Part shown: positions 11,752 through 22,560 of the stretch, in pieces
Layout of the letters: every line of letters starts with the position of its first letter
How positions within the stretch are numbered: position 1 is the stretch's first letter
Assembly: GCF_011745365.1 (NCBI RefSeq)
Contig: NW_024468915.1
Coordinates: 536,653 to 600,652 of the forward strand
Length of the DNA: 64,000 nt
Source of the DNA: Cryphonectria parasitica EP155
Taxonomy: Eukaryota > Ascomycota > Sordariomycetes > Diaporthales > Cryphonectriaceae
Direction: 5' to 3'
Translations under genes and position numbers: made by a program
The notes under the pieces: model-generated
Told to the model about the DNA's origin: nothing
Database searches by the model: none
Seen by the model: the letters and a program-made list of their open reading frames with translations, nothing else

Positions 11752-13608
11752 TCACTGCCTCGCCAGTCTGGCGGCTTTGAACCGGCTGACACGCTTCCCG
11801 CTCTCTTCCTCTTCTGGGTATTCGATCGGCGCTTCCTTGTCCTTCATGAAGCCGCCGTCTTTCAGAATCATGCGATTCCGCATGCGGTGGTACTCGGTCG
11901 CAGCCTCCTGGTGCAGCAATGCAGCATCGAACTCGTCTGGCTCTCTCACCTCGGCCGGAGTATCTCGCTCTAGGACGGTTCCAGCAAGTGTCTTACCCTC
12001 CGGTCCGGTGGGGGCTGTCCGCACATCTTCCTGGCCGAGAAACCATGTTGGTGCCTCCGCTGGGCCCTTGGGAGCGATGGGGGCTTGTCTGATGGGCAGT
12101 GCGTTGGTACCGCGGGCGGTCTTGGCTTTCTTGAATCGAGAGAGCTTCTTGGGCTCAGTTGACACTGGGGCGGCCGGCTGCGGTGCTGGGCTCCGCTCCA
12201 CAATCATGGCCTTCATAGGGTCAACAAAAGGCTGCTCGGGTTCTGGAACAGTCGCGGGAGGGTCATTCATCGAGTCAGACTCGGCGACATCCAGGGCGCT
12301 GGCGAATCTGACCTCCTTCTTGGCGGGTTTGGCGTCCGCAGCCTGGTTCTCCGATTTCATAGCAGATTGAGCTTGAGGCGGTGGTTGGACTGCAATCCGG
12401 GCGATGCCCTCGTCGGGTACTCTGCCCTCGGCTCTCTCCTCCTCCTCATTATGCTGTAGTTCATCCCCAGTTTCAAGCTCTCGGGTCGTCTTGAAACCCA
12501 GCTTCTTCTGGAGCTCCTCCATCCTGGCCCGATAATCGTCTCCAACAACACGGTACTTGTATCGCCCGTGTTCATCCTCGTCCTCTTCATCATAATCGTC
12601 GTCGTCGTCCTCGTCCTCGTATGCGTCGTCAAAGTCCGACTCCCCTTCCTCGTCGATTTCAAGCTCGGCGACAATCGGCGCAATTTCCTCCATGCCATAT
12701 CTCAACATCTCCCGGCGTAGCGCCGCGTCTTCTGCCGACTCGTTCTGGGGTATCACTGGATTGTCTAAAGGCGCTGCTTGCTGTTGAGCCTGTTCCATAA
12801 TCTCCTCCAAGCGCTGCGCGGTTCTCGTTTTGGGCTGCTCCTCGCTTGTGGCGGGGTCATGACCCGCTTTCGTGTCTTCCGTAAAGGAGACGCCTTTTTT
12901 AACGGCCGGTGACGGGGGCGACTGATGAAGTACCTCAGATTCTGGTTGCGACTTCCCCTCGTCCTCTGCACGCTGTTTGCCCTTTATTTTGGAGATTTCA
13001 TGTTCATCGCCTTCAATAGCGTCCACAGGCGCATTCTCCTCATCTCTCGACTCGGTTTTTTCGCCTCCTTCGGGTAATTCCTTGATCCCAGCCTTGGCAA
13101 GGGCTTCTTGTATCTGCGGTTGCAGATCTCCAGGCCGTTGAAGTCGGTACGTTGTAACATTATCGTCATCATCAAGCTGCTCAATGATATCCGTAATCGG
13201 CAGGCCTTCTTCATCCCGCACGTCAGGGTTGACGACAATGGTTGCGGCCGCGAGTTTCTCCTCCGCAGCCTCGACCTGCTTCTCCAATGTTTCTATATTT
13301 TTCGAGACGTAGTCGATTCTCCTCGAGAGAAGATTGATGATCTGTGCCGGTGGCTTCTCGTTTGACTTGCCAAACAGTTCCTCAACCTCCTTGTCCGTTA
13401 CGACCTCGCCATCAAATTCCTCCCTGATCCTCTCCAGATCATCACGACTTGCAGGTTCAGGTATCGCTTCGACCTCATCCTTGAGCTGTTCATACTCTGC
13501 ATCGCTCATCCGCCAGTGCTGTAGGGCTGTCTGTAGCTTTGTGACATTGTCTTCTAGCTGGCGGCGATGACGTTCCAGGTCTATGAAGTGGTCCTTGATG
13601 GCTGTCAT
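11752..13608 (-). CDS. BUD27: Unconventional prefoldin Bud27/URI (prefoldin-like, DUF3835-type C terminus)
   Basis: URI/Bud27 is a prefoldin-like scaffold linked to assembly of RNA polymerases and TOR signalling. It is a single exon of 618 aa. Residues 1-125 are heptad-rich and fit the alpha-prefoldin coiled-coil hairpin (LERHRRQLEDNVTKLQTAL, and a second helix near LEKQVEAAEEKLAAA). The centre is acidic and disordered, with a long Asp/Glu/Tyr run (bases about 12580-12650). The C-terminal part carries the fungal URI signature: two SRFKxA copies, LSRFKKAKTARG and RVSRFKAARLARQ, the latter being the exact C terminus, with LAGTVLERD between them. The ATG at 13608 has no competing upstream Met. 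The assignment rests on overall architecture and the C-terminal motifs. Confidence 0.8.
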   Translation of the reverse strand: MTAIKDHFIDLERHRRQLEDNVTKLQTALQHWRMSDAEYEQLKDEVEAIPEPASRDDLERIREEFDGEVVTDKEVEELFGKSNEKPPAQIINLLSRRIDYVSKNIETLEKQVEAAEEKLAAATIVVNPDVRDEEGLPITDIIEQLDDDDNVTTYRLQRPGDLQPQIQEALAKAGIKELPEGGEKTESRDEENAPVDAIEGDEHEISKIKGKQRAEDEGKSQPESEVLHQSPPSPAVKKGVSFTEDTKAGHDPATSEEQPKTRTAQRLEEIMEQAQQQAAPLDNPVIPQNESAEDAALRREMLRYGMEEIAPIVAELEIDEEGESDFDDAYEDEDDDDDYDEEDEDEHGRYKYRVVGDDYRARMEELQKKLGFKTTRELETGDELQHNEEEERAEGRVPDEGIARIAVQPPPQAQSAMKSENQAADAKPAKKEVRFASALDVAESDSMNDPPATVPEPEQPFVDPMKAMIVERSPAPQPAAPVSTEPKKLSRFKKAKTARGTNALPIRQAPIAPKGPAEAPTWFLGQEDVRTAPTGPEGKTLAGTVLERDTPAEVREPDEFDAALLHQEAATEYHRMRNRMILKDGGFMKDKEAPIEYPEEEESGKRVSRFKAARLARQ

Positions 13609-14143
13609 ATTGCTGGTGTGTCGTGTTGGGTAGAATACTGAGAGAAGGTGATGCGGTTGGTGGCGACTACGCTATTTGGGCACAATCATTTCAGGATCGA
13701 AGAATAGGAAAAAGAAAAGAAAGAAAAATCGAAAGTCAGAGAGGCAAATTCACAACAGCTTTGATGCAGCAGTGTTAAAGAGTGGAAAGATCAATTTTGA
13801 GGCTGAGATGACTAAGGACTTTTTAGCTTTTAGGAACCCTAGTCGACAGATTCTGCGTCCCCATCCCTGACCCCTGCACATGCTTCGGCTTCACCAACAA
13901 CACCAAAGAAAAGCCTTCAGACAATTCTCCCAACATGATTCAACATAGAATCCATTGCAATCCAGTTCCTCAAACCCCCAACCGAGATCCACATCGCACT
14001 GTTGTCATTTGCTTCCCCTTTACCAGTACTGAGCACTCAACAAGTATGAGCACCTCATCATTGCTGGTCAACAGCAAGCTTACCAAGTCCAAACAGGAAC
14101 ACAGGGCCATCGTGTAAGTTCCACGCTTTCTGACAAAAAGCCT
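13609..14143. other. Intergenic: Bud27 promoter and 3' flank of the C2H2 gene
   Basis: No supported gene. A short plus-strand open frame with a good splice donor (14046-14113) was considered and rejected because what follows is antisense to the C2H2 gene. Confidence 0.5.
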
Positions 14144-16370
14144 TCACCACCACTCAACAGCACAATCGGTATGGGGGTTTCCGTTGTAATCTATTGTCCC
14201 CGAATTCCCATGCCGAAGCCAAGTGTCACCCACGGCATCGTCATTAGCGAACTGGGGAAAAGAGTATGTCGCGCCTTCGCCGCTTGAGGCTGGCTCATGG
14301 CCTGTGAAACTCGACAGGCCTTCAGCCCGAGCTATCGACTGTGGGGAAATGCCAGGAGTGCCAAATGTAGTTGCTACACTTTCCACGGTATCGTATGTGT
14401 TGACTTCAAAAGCATCTTCATCGCGGCTAGAAAGCGTCCCGTTCGCTGCCTGTCTCCGAGACTCTGGGGATGTGTCGGACTCGGCGGCTTGATCTTGCTG
14501 GTCGGTGGAGGTCGTCATAATACCTTGGACTGGACTTAAGGCTGAGGCTGGCATTGAGGAGCCAACATTGCCCGACATCATCCATTCGCGACAAAGCCTC
14601 TCCTGGGCCGTTTGAAAGGCTGATAGCAGAGCTTGGACATCTTGTTGCGGTACTGTGCCATTTCGCATTATGATCACAGAGAGTTCTTGGAGGCTTTGCG
14701 TTTCCATAAAACTCCAGAACTCAGGGACATTCTCTAGAAGAGCCACATCGTTATACGGTGACAAGGGCCGTGGCTGGTCTGGACACACGATGGCGAACAT
14801 TGTGTACCATTGTTCCTCACTGGTGCCTGGTGATCTCTTGTTCAGCTGCGCTCTCATTGTAGAGGTAATTCCGTCAGGCTCGACGCGTGGAATACGTGGT
14901 GTACAGTGGAAGTCAGACAGAGTATGATCATCAAAGGCCTCCCGGTTGCGGAATATACCACTACATCGTGGACAGAAGTATTCCGCAGGCTCATGTCTGC
15001 GATAGAGATGCTGTTTGACGTCGCGGATTCTGGAGAGCTCACGAGTGTGGCATTTCCATCTAGGACCAGTGTACTTGACGGGGTCCTTTTTCAGGTATGG
15101 GCAGGCAAATTGTAGCGAATCGCTCTCGGTGCGTCGATGCTTCTTAGAGGGGCCCTCGTCATTATCGGACTGCTCATCATCGCTGTCCTCACCCGGTGGC
15201 TTGGAGGCTTTAGAGCTGCGAAGTCGCTTCTTGGAGCCGGTACTCTTTTGTGTCCGCTTGTCCTGCCTTTGCGGGGCAGAATTGGATCGAGTGTCGCTGC
15301 TTCCGTTGCATCCGATATACTGGCCAACGATGCCGTGTCGTATGAAATCCAGGATGGGAAACAGAGCCATCAAAGTGAGATCTTTGATGCGCAGCCTTGA
15401 CCATCTCTGCAGCCGTCTTTCACCTTGTTCTGGAAACCCCGCCGGGTCTTGGACACGATTGGAAAGCAAGCAATTGCCGTGGAGGTTGTCAGACGAGTGC
15501 TCCTCAACGTCCGCCGGGTCTCCAAGCGAAAGAGACTTAGTGCATATTGACAATCGGCTTTGGTCAGGGTCATGTGGCTCGACAGGGCGGACATTGCCCG
15601 GCGTCGTTGAAATTGCAGGTTCTTGCTTGTTCTGTCGTCTTGCGTTCTCATGAATGCCGTTCGAAAAGGTCTTGTATTCGACAGCCACGGGTGATAGCGA
15701 GGGTTTGCGATTATCCAGAAGGGTACTGTCACCGGCCATATAGGCGGGAGCCTGGCGCTGTCGTGATTGATCTGTTCGAGATTGGATAGTATCGATGGCC
15801 TCGGAGGGTCCAGTTTGGCCATATTCTTTTGTGCGCTCAACACGAGGCTTAGATTCAGGAATAAAGGATGTTGATTGATCCATATTGATGTTCTCCGCCA
15901 CTGAGTGACAGCTTTTGAGGGCCTCGGATTGTCGCGTCATCGCAGCGTCATGGTCAGCAAGTGCTTTTGAGGTCAAGTGGAGAAATTCCTTCCCGGAAGA
16001 GAGCCGTATCTGTAGCTCTCTTATTTCTCTCTGGCGATCCGTATTGTGGTGCTGCTGCTGCTCTGTTGCTGTGGAGAAGGTCAGAGAGCAGGACGTCAAC
16101 GAGGGATGTTGGAATCTTCATACATAGATCTGGTAATACAAAACTGCTTTGGAAACTATTATATCCAGAGTCTTGAGTGTTTTCAAGTTTCGCATTACCC
16201 TGAACCAGCTTTCCCACTGATGGCGAAGGCGCTGCTGATGACGCAGCCTGCATTGTTGTACCATGAGGATGACTGAAAGCCATCCTCGTTTCCAATTGTG
16301 TTGTTGGTCCACGATTCCGGCTCTCAAAGCGGCCCTTTTCTAGTTGAGAGTGTTGTGGATGGTTCATCAT
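14144..16370 (-). CDS. Fungal C2H2-type zinc-finger protein, function unknown
   Basis: Two exons (16370-16124, 16068-14144) separated by a 55-nt intron give 723 aa. The start is the first of two adjacent ATGs (MMNHPQHS). The N-terminal half is low-complexity, with a Gln/His patch at the splice joint. A nuclear-type basic stretch (KKRLRSSKASK) and an acidic SDDEQSDNDEGPSKKHRR segment precede the conserved block. That block starts with FACPYLKKDP, then WKCHTRELSRIRDVKQHLYRRH, then YFCPRCSGIFRNREAFDDH, a pattern seen in many filamentous-fungal proteins in which a C2H2-like pair sits beside a short helical domain. The rest has no motif I recognise. A role in transcription is inferred only from the finger; no target can be named. 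Confidence 0.75.
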
Positions 16371-18735
16371 ACTTTGAATGAACAGTTGATAATTCTCAGA
16401 TAGTCTCTGATAGAGTGCTGCAGTATATAGGGAGGAGGAGGATGAGAGAAACAAAAAAGACAAACAAAAAGGAAGAGAGAGTGTGTGTGTAAAGTTCGAG
16501 TAAATAATATAGTAGAGGAGAGCTTTGCAACAGAGTTATTGGACTCTTATAATCAGGAGGTTGAAGTATCAATTGGTAGTCGAAAATCTTCGTGAAGCAC
16601 CGTACAAGCCTACGAATGCCTGCATATACCTAGGTAATCCAGTCTGAGTGGGTGCCCTCTTCAGCCTCTTAAATAAGAAGTCATCATATACTATAATGCC
16701 ACTGCAGTGAGAATAAAATGAGCATCCACCCATTGTAGTAATCGGCACCTGGTAGTGATGTCTACAGCTGCGTTCATTATCAAAGCGCACCTGTGCTCTC
16801 CAGATAGCGCAACGGCCCGGGGAATGACATGCAGAAGCGATGGGATATGGACAGCCTGTAAAAAACAGCACTTTTGGTCTCAGCCCGGGTTTCTTGCAGG
16901 ATACATATGCATGCTGTAGGTCTGAAAGAGAGAAAGACCCGAAATGTCTAAGCCAAGTATCGTCAGGCAACCAGATTTTCGGCTACGTGGTGAGCTGTAA
17001 ATGCCTGATGCGATCAAGGGCCTCTCCAATTCATGCACGGCATATGCAGGAGCAGTTTCACTTTGCATACAGATCCCCAAAATCACACCATACATCAGGA
17101 CAACCATGCACATATCATGAGCTTCTCCGAAGCTTCTTCATCAATAGTAGTTATCATGCGTTGCATGTCTGAGGGAATGAACAGTAATTCATGGAAGATT
17201 TTGAATACAGTCTAGAGTTTACCCAAACGCCAGGAAATTACACCCGATTCTGTAATTCCTATGTCTTGAGAAACTGGTATTAATTAAATCACTTATCTTT
17301 CCCGTCATACTTGAGAACATCAACGAGCGGTGAAAGAATACTTGGTACTTGTCAGGGGCCCCCGGTCAGCCGATGCTCCCCGGGCCGCTGGTGCTCCGCC
17401 CCCACCATTGTCCCTCTCACATACCAACTCTTTTATATCTTTACTTTTACTTTTCATTTCATTAGCCGCCCTTGAGATGGAACCCCGTATTGAGTTTCCT
17501 CGATGTGTCTGGGAGAACGCGTCACAACCTCCTAAGCGCTACTTCTGTCTCCACAGAGATCCTTTTTGCTCATTCAGGCAACAGCCGAACACAGGACGCC
17601 CCAGAGACTCAGAAATGCGTACTCTGCTTGCGGCGGCTGTGTTGTAACAGCTCGAGCGACGAGATCTCTACCTCAGGTCCTTGTCCTCTATCCGGACTTC
17701 CATAGTCTTTTGAGGTTCTTCATCTGTGCTGTCTAATACGACAAGTGAGGAATCAATTGAATAGAAGCTGAGCCTGTATTAAGATTGTCCGGAATACCAG
17801 ATTTCTTTAGAATGAAGCCCATTTCCTGTTTTGTATGTCCAGCCACGCAATACATTTATGCAATTCCAACGCACTTGTCGAGATATCCAAGGTAAGGATT
17901 CCTTGCGAATCATACAACACAAGGACAGGCAATTAATCACCTAGTGGCGGCCGCTGCTCGATTCAACCCGTGCGTCAACTACATGAGGCCGTATTGTATT
18001 GTCAGATGCCTTCCTCATTCGCCGATTGGTCCCTACACATGGTAGCCATGAGGTTTCAGTCCCTTATAAAAATCCTCACATGTTACCCAATAGCCACTAT
18101 ACAGAGGCAGAAACTCAACAAACATTGCTCCACTGAAGACAGTCTGTATGCCTAACGCTATACTGCCCGGTTGACCATAAGTCCGTTATATTCAGTAAAT
18201 TCAGTCTCCCCGCTAGCCTCGGCCAGGGCGATGTCAACTTGGCTGCATGTAAAAACCAGTGAACCAACCAAGACACCCGCCATACTGGCGAGGACGCATA
18301 TCGTGTCGCAGGAAATCAGCGGGAACGAAGGTCTCCGCAGCACGAAATCCGAACGTTGTTCTGGTAGTACCGTCACCCCGACGCCCGAGACTTGTGACTT
18401 CCGGCGCGACATACTTTAATGCTTTGGCTTCAAGGCCCGTAGCAAAACACATGGCATGAGGCGTTTGGGAGGACCGTCAAAGTGGCGGTAAGCGGATGGT
18501 CGAGGGTAGGATGAAAGAATCAGAAGCTGCAAGTGTAGGAGGAAAGCCAGGTTGGGCAGACTTGCACGTTTGTTGTGGTTGAAATATTGGAGTGTAAATG
18601 CCATTGTGTCACAGGAGGAAACCCTGAGGACTGGGAAATTGCTCCCCCTTTCTGGCGGCGGTAGTCGACTTTCTGAGATACTGGAAATTATCTCAAAATC
18701 CTTGGCACAACTTTGCAGTTGTCCGATACTTACTA
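16371..18735. other. 2.4 kb interval with one weak secreted-protein candidate
   Basis: The stretch contains the promoter of the C2H2 gene and the 3' flank of the EamA gene. The only element described further is a possible two-exon cysteine-rich secreted protein at 16569-17113. Other open frames (for example 17330-17647 plus and 18158-18412 minus) lack protein character. Confidence 0.4.
16569..17113 (-). CDS. Candidate small cysteine-rich secreted protein (speculative)
   Basis: A two-exon model (17113-16987, 16921-16569) with a 65-nt intron gives 159 aa. The ATG opens a hydrophobic segment (MCMVVLMYGVILGIC) followed by AYA, a plausible signal-peptidase site near residue 25. The second exon adds seven cysteines within about 70 residues (spaced as SC, GC, AC, RC, SC, GC, HC). 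The acceptor (TTTCAG) is strong and the intron length is typical, but the donor (GTAGCC) is weak. No family is recognised. It may be a chance arrangement of open frames, so confidence is low. Confidence 0.2.
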
Positions 18736-20056
18736 CTACGTGGTCGTAGGACTGCTGTCCTCCCCATCCGTCCCGGGCCTATGTGCCCCAAGCAACGCCG
18801 TCTCCTCGTCCACCACCGCCTTCCTCGCCGCCTCTCTGGGCGACACAGGTGGCGTCTTCTGCAGCGCAGACCACAGCGTGCTAGCCACGACGATCGCCCC
18901 GCCGACCCAGCTCCAGCCGCTCGGCAGCACACCCCAGATGGCCCAGTCGAAGACGAGAGCAAAGAGGATCTGTGTGTACAGCATCGACGTCGCCTTGGGG
19001 CTCCTGTCCAGCTGCAAGCCCGTCGTCAGGAGGAACTGCAGCGCGAAGCCCAGCAGGCCCATGGCGCCGAGCAGGAGCCACTCCTTGGCAGAGCGCGGCA
19101 TGATGAAGCCGACGCCGGGCAGGGCGAGGAGGGCGGCGGCAGAGCCTACGGTGGAGATGAAGGCGAAGTAGTTGACTGATACGAGGGCGTGTGCGCGGTT
19201 GCCGATGACGCGGATCACGGTGTAGGCACCTGAGCCTCCGAAGATGCCGATGAGGGACACGCCGATGGCGAGGAGGCGCTGGGAGGAGGTGACGGTGTCG
19301 AGGTCACCGGAGGCGGTGGCGGTGGTGTTCTCGACGATGTCGTCGACCTTGCCGAACAGGGCTTCTGGGTGTGCGATGATCACCACGCCGACCAGGGCGA
19401 TGAGGCCGGCGGTGAGCTGATTGCTGGTGAAGGACTGGCCGAGGAAGATGTGGCAGGCCCAGGCGGTGACGAGAGGGATGAGGAAGCGCAGGACAGTGGC
19501 CTCAGCGAGGGGGAGATAGTGAAGGGAATCTTAGAGGGTGTGTGAGTACGTGCGTCTTCTTCTCTTTTCATCTTCTTTCTTTTCTTCTTCTTATTGCAGA
19601 GGAGGGTCGTCGACGTACAATAGAGTGTGAATAGACCCACAAATCCAAAGAGGGCCCGGAGGACAAGCCAGCCTCTCACCTCAGGATCTCCTAGTGGAAA
19701 ATGAGGGACTCGAGTCCACCACATATACGTTGAGCTCAGTATGCATGTTATGCCCATGCGGAAGACGACGATCTGGAGGGAGAGACCGATTAATTAAAAG
19801 CAAACTTCAGAGTCAACAGGTGACTTGATGGCTGGAAATATACCTGGAGAAGGTGAAAACCCGGTCCGCCTTGTTGTTGCTGTAGGTACCGTACGGTGGC
19901 GTCCATGGATGATCCAAAGACTTCGGCTAGTAAAATGAGGAGGGCGCCCTTATTGTCCTCCCATATCGCTCGCCAGACACTTCGCTCATGATATTCGAGA
20001 TCGGTATCGTCCTCAGCTCGAGGTGAGCCAGTCCGGTTTTCCTGACTAGATGCCAT
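18736..20056 (-). CDS. EamA/DMT-family membrane transporter
   Basis: This is a drug/metabolite transporter superfamily carrier; the substrate is unknown. Three exons (20056-19844, 19772-19619, 19529-18736) give 386 aa; introns are 71 and 89 nt. A hydrophilic leader of about 40 residues (MASSQENRTGSPRAEDDT) is followed by about ten membrane segments in two EamA repeats. The first repeat contains the block YYSLHYLPLAEATVLRFLIP, which crosses the exon 2/3 joint and confirms the splice. The second carries LQLDRSPKATSMLYTQILFALVFDW near the end. The tail is short, with an acidic-dileucine-like ETALLG motif that could be a vacuolar or endosomal sorting signal (inference). Divergent from the hydrolase gene. 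Confidence 0.88.
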
Positions 20057-21207
20057 ATTCCAAGGTGGCTTGGGACGAGAGACAGACCGACTTTTGGTGG
20101 GGCTGGAGATACACAAAAAGGTATAATAGCAATCAGGGAAAGTCGCAGTCAAATTTGAGACAACAGTGACAACTTCACGCCCAACACAAGCGAAAAAGAG
20201 TATGAGCACGAAGGAGACGATTAAAAATCAAAGCAAGACTGACGAATCAAGACCTGCGCAATAAAAAGCAGAAGAAAATAAAATAAAATAAAAATAGGCA
20301 GAGGGGTCATCAGACCCCCTCTTCGCGGGCGATGACTCTTCCTCGTGACAAAATCTGACGGGCAAAGGCTTGCAACGCCCACTTGTAGCCTGCTCCACTT
20401 GTTCTGCATAAACGAGCGCCGACGGGACACAGCGCCATGAAAATTGCGCCATAGAATGAGGAATGGGGAAAAATTATTTCGTTGACAGGTCGGAAAGGAG
20501 CACAATGAAAACAAATATATTTTCCCAAAATCAATATACTTGCACAGCAAAACGGGCACTTTATACGGTGCATAATTCCCATTCGATCAGAATGGCTCGC
20601 TTTCAGCCCTCACGTCTCTCTGCTTGGATGTTGACTGATTCATTGTTTTTCCCTATGAAAGGATCAATTCTGAAAAGTTGCATGTTGTCAAGTTCTTGGC
20701 CTCAACTGACTTACACTTACTTCTAAAGGGGCATTTGAATTCACAAATGAGGATTTGGAACTCAAAAACGAAGACACTGTCGAGGTTAGTTAAGTTCTTA
20801 AGTAGATTAGATTCTGTTCAGGGATGCAAGGACTAAGTGAGGGTTGCTATACACCACTATCAATTAGTGTTGTATACTGCATGTTAGTGTACTCGATCCA
20901 GGGTCCAGACCTTGACGTCAAGGGCGAATTGCTAGAGAGCTTTGAGACCCTCTCTCTCTCTCTCTCCCTTTTCGACAACAAATCCTTCTCATGCTCTACC
21001 ACCTTCTTACTCCTCGTGATTCCCATCTTTTCCTTCCCATCACAACCTTTTCTTCTTTTTTTGTTACTGTTTGGGGTGCCCCATAAACCCTCTCATGCAT
21101 GCATCCTAGCCTCATCATGTGCCAGCCCTGACCGAATTCCAACCACCGCAATCCAGCCCCGCGCTGACGATGAGGGGCAGTGAACCTCCACCCGCCATCT
21201 CCTCCCA
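20057..21207. other. Divergent promoter region, EamA transporter / alpha-beta hydrolase
   Basis: No gene is seen. A short CT microsatellite lies at about 20949-20968, and pyrimidine-rich leader sequence precedes the hydrolase start. Confidence 0.5.
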
Positions 21208-22560
21208 ATGCCTCGCCAGAACCCCAAATCCAGCTTCCACCACCACGTCTCCTCTTCTTCTTCAGGTGGAACAATGCTTCCTGAGCCAGCCTTATCCTTC
21301 ACGATTCCTAGCATTCATGACGGTTCGACAACGCTCGAATGCCGCATCTACCATCCCCACTCCCTGACGCCCAACCCCCGCGCCCCGCCGTGGCGCAAGC
21401 ACGCCGCCGTCGTCGCACATCCTTATGCGCCTCTAGGTGGGTGCTATGACGATGCGGTCGTCGAGACGGTGGCAGCAGTCCTGTTGAGACAGGGATTCGT
21501 AGTGGGCACATTCAACTTCCGCGGGGCGGGGAAGTCCACTGGCAGGACCTCGTGGACTTCCAAGGCCGAGAGGAGCGATTACATGTCTTTTGCCGCATTT
21601 GTGTACTACTATGTGCATTACTTGGACCCGTTCAAGCCACAGGGTGAGCTCACAGACGTCCCGGTCTTTCTCTTGTGTGGGTATTCCTACGGCGCCATGA
21701 TCACCAAGCTCCTCCCAACTCTCGATGCCACCCTCGAGCCCTTTATCGCCCCAAAAGTAGCCTCCGCGGCAGCAGACATACGGCTGCGGGCCCAGCACCT
21801 TGCAGAGAAACAGAACCTCATTCTGGGCAGTGCGCGTGTAGTGCTCACAGAGGGCCCCATGTCGCCCAGAAAGGCAGCGTTTGGGATGCGGGTGGGCGGG
21901 GACGAGGACCAGCGCCGGAGCCAGGAGCACAGTCGCCGTAGCTTTTCCGCCGACACCGAAGAAAAGATACGCAAGGGCGTGGCGGACCTTATGCAGAAGG
22001 CAAAGAGTCACCAGCTCCATCATCACAAAAAGAAGAATGCGGAGCAAAAGAGTGACGGCACGCCAGCGGCTTCCAAGGATGCAGGAGCCGAGGAGCACAA
22101 GGTAGCAGACAGTCTGCCACCAGTCAATGGGTTGATCACGCCGCGGGTGGCCTACCTGTTGGTGTCTCCGCCTGTCGGGTGGGCTACCAGCCTGATGACT
22201 ATGAACCTTGGTGGCCTCTTTGGGAAGCACACGAAGCCATCCAAGACTAAAGATGTGACGACGGCAGACGTGGGCGACCTAGACACTGGGGACTCGACTG
22301 CTCGCCCGGAGCAACAGAAGCTGATAGAAAACCCCACTCTCGCTGTGTACGGCGACGCTGACGTCTTCGTCGCCGTAAAGAAGTTTCGAGAGTGGACATC
22401 AAAGCTGCAGTCTGCCCCTGGATCCATGTTCAGAGCACACGAGGTGTCGACGGCAGGTCACTTTTATATCGAAGAGGGCACGATGCAGAGGCTTGCAGAT
22501 GCGGTGAGAGAATTTTCGGGGGAGTTACTAGGCAGCGCCACCCAACGGCTTGATGGATGA
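21208..22560 (+). CDS. Alpha/beta-hydrolase superfamily protein (COG2945-like)
   Basis: This is a single-exon, 450-aa serine-hydrolase-fold protein of unknown substrate. The N-terminal HPYAPLGGCYDD and GTFNFRGAGKSTG blocks resemble the COG2945 group of predicted hydrolases. The nucleophile elbow is CGYSYG with Ser at about residue 160; an Asp in YGDADVF (about 383-385) and the His of AGHFY (about 418) complete a plausible triad. A charged His/Lys-rich insertion (about 220-295) separates the halves and is poorly conserved in such proteins, so it may be disordered. An upstream Met is absent in frame, and the ATG at 21208 follows an untranslated pyrimidine-rich stretch. No signal peptide is evident, so it is probably cytosolic. 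Confidence 0.85.
   Translation: MPRQNPKSSFHHHVSSSSSGGTMLPEPALSFTIPSIHDGSTTLECRIYHPHSLTPNPRAPPWRKHAAVVAHPYAPLGGCYDDAVVETVAAVLLRQGFVVGTFNFRGAGKSTGRTSWTSKAERSDYMSFAAFVYYYVHYLDPFKPQGELTDVPVFLLCGYSYGAMITKLLPTLDATLEPFIAPKVASAAADIRLRAQHLAEKQNLILGSARVVLTEGPMSPRKAAFGMRVGGDEDQRRSQEHSRRSFSADTEEKIRKGVADLMQKAKSHQLHHHKKKNAEQKSDGTPAASKDAGAEEHKVADSLPPVNGLITPRVAYLLVSPPVGWATSLMTMNLGGLFGKHTKPSKTKDVTTADVGDLDTGDSTARPEQQKLIENPTLAVYGDADVFVAVKKFREWTSKLQSAPGSMFRAHEVSTAGHFYIEEGTMQRLADAVREFSGELLGSATQRLDG

Noticed and set aside
14046..14113. Short plus-strand exon-like frame (MSTSSLLVNSK...) ending at a canonical GTAAGT donor
   Set aside because: After the only nearby acceptor the frame runs antisense through the C2H2 gene and has no domain. 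I could not find a coherent second exon.
17330..17647. Plus-strand frame with a hydrophobic segment
   Set aside because: Pro/Ser-rich before the hydrophobic part, no plausible start context or continuation; likely random.
21433..22230. 265-codon minus-strand open frame
   Set aside because: Antisense to the alpha/beta hydrolase gene, whose frame has a full catalytic triad.
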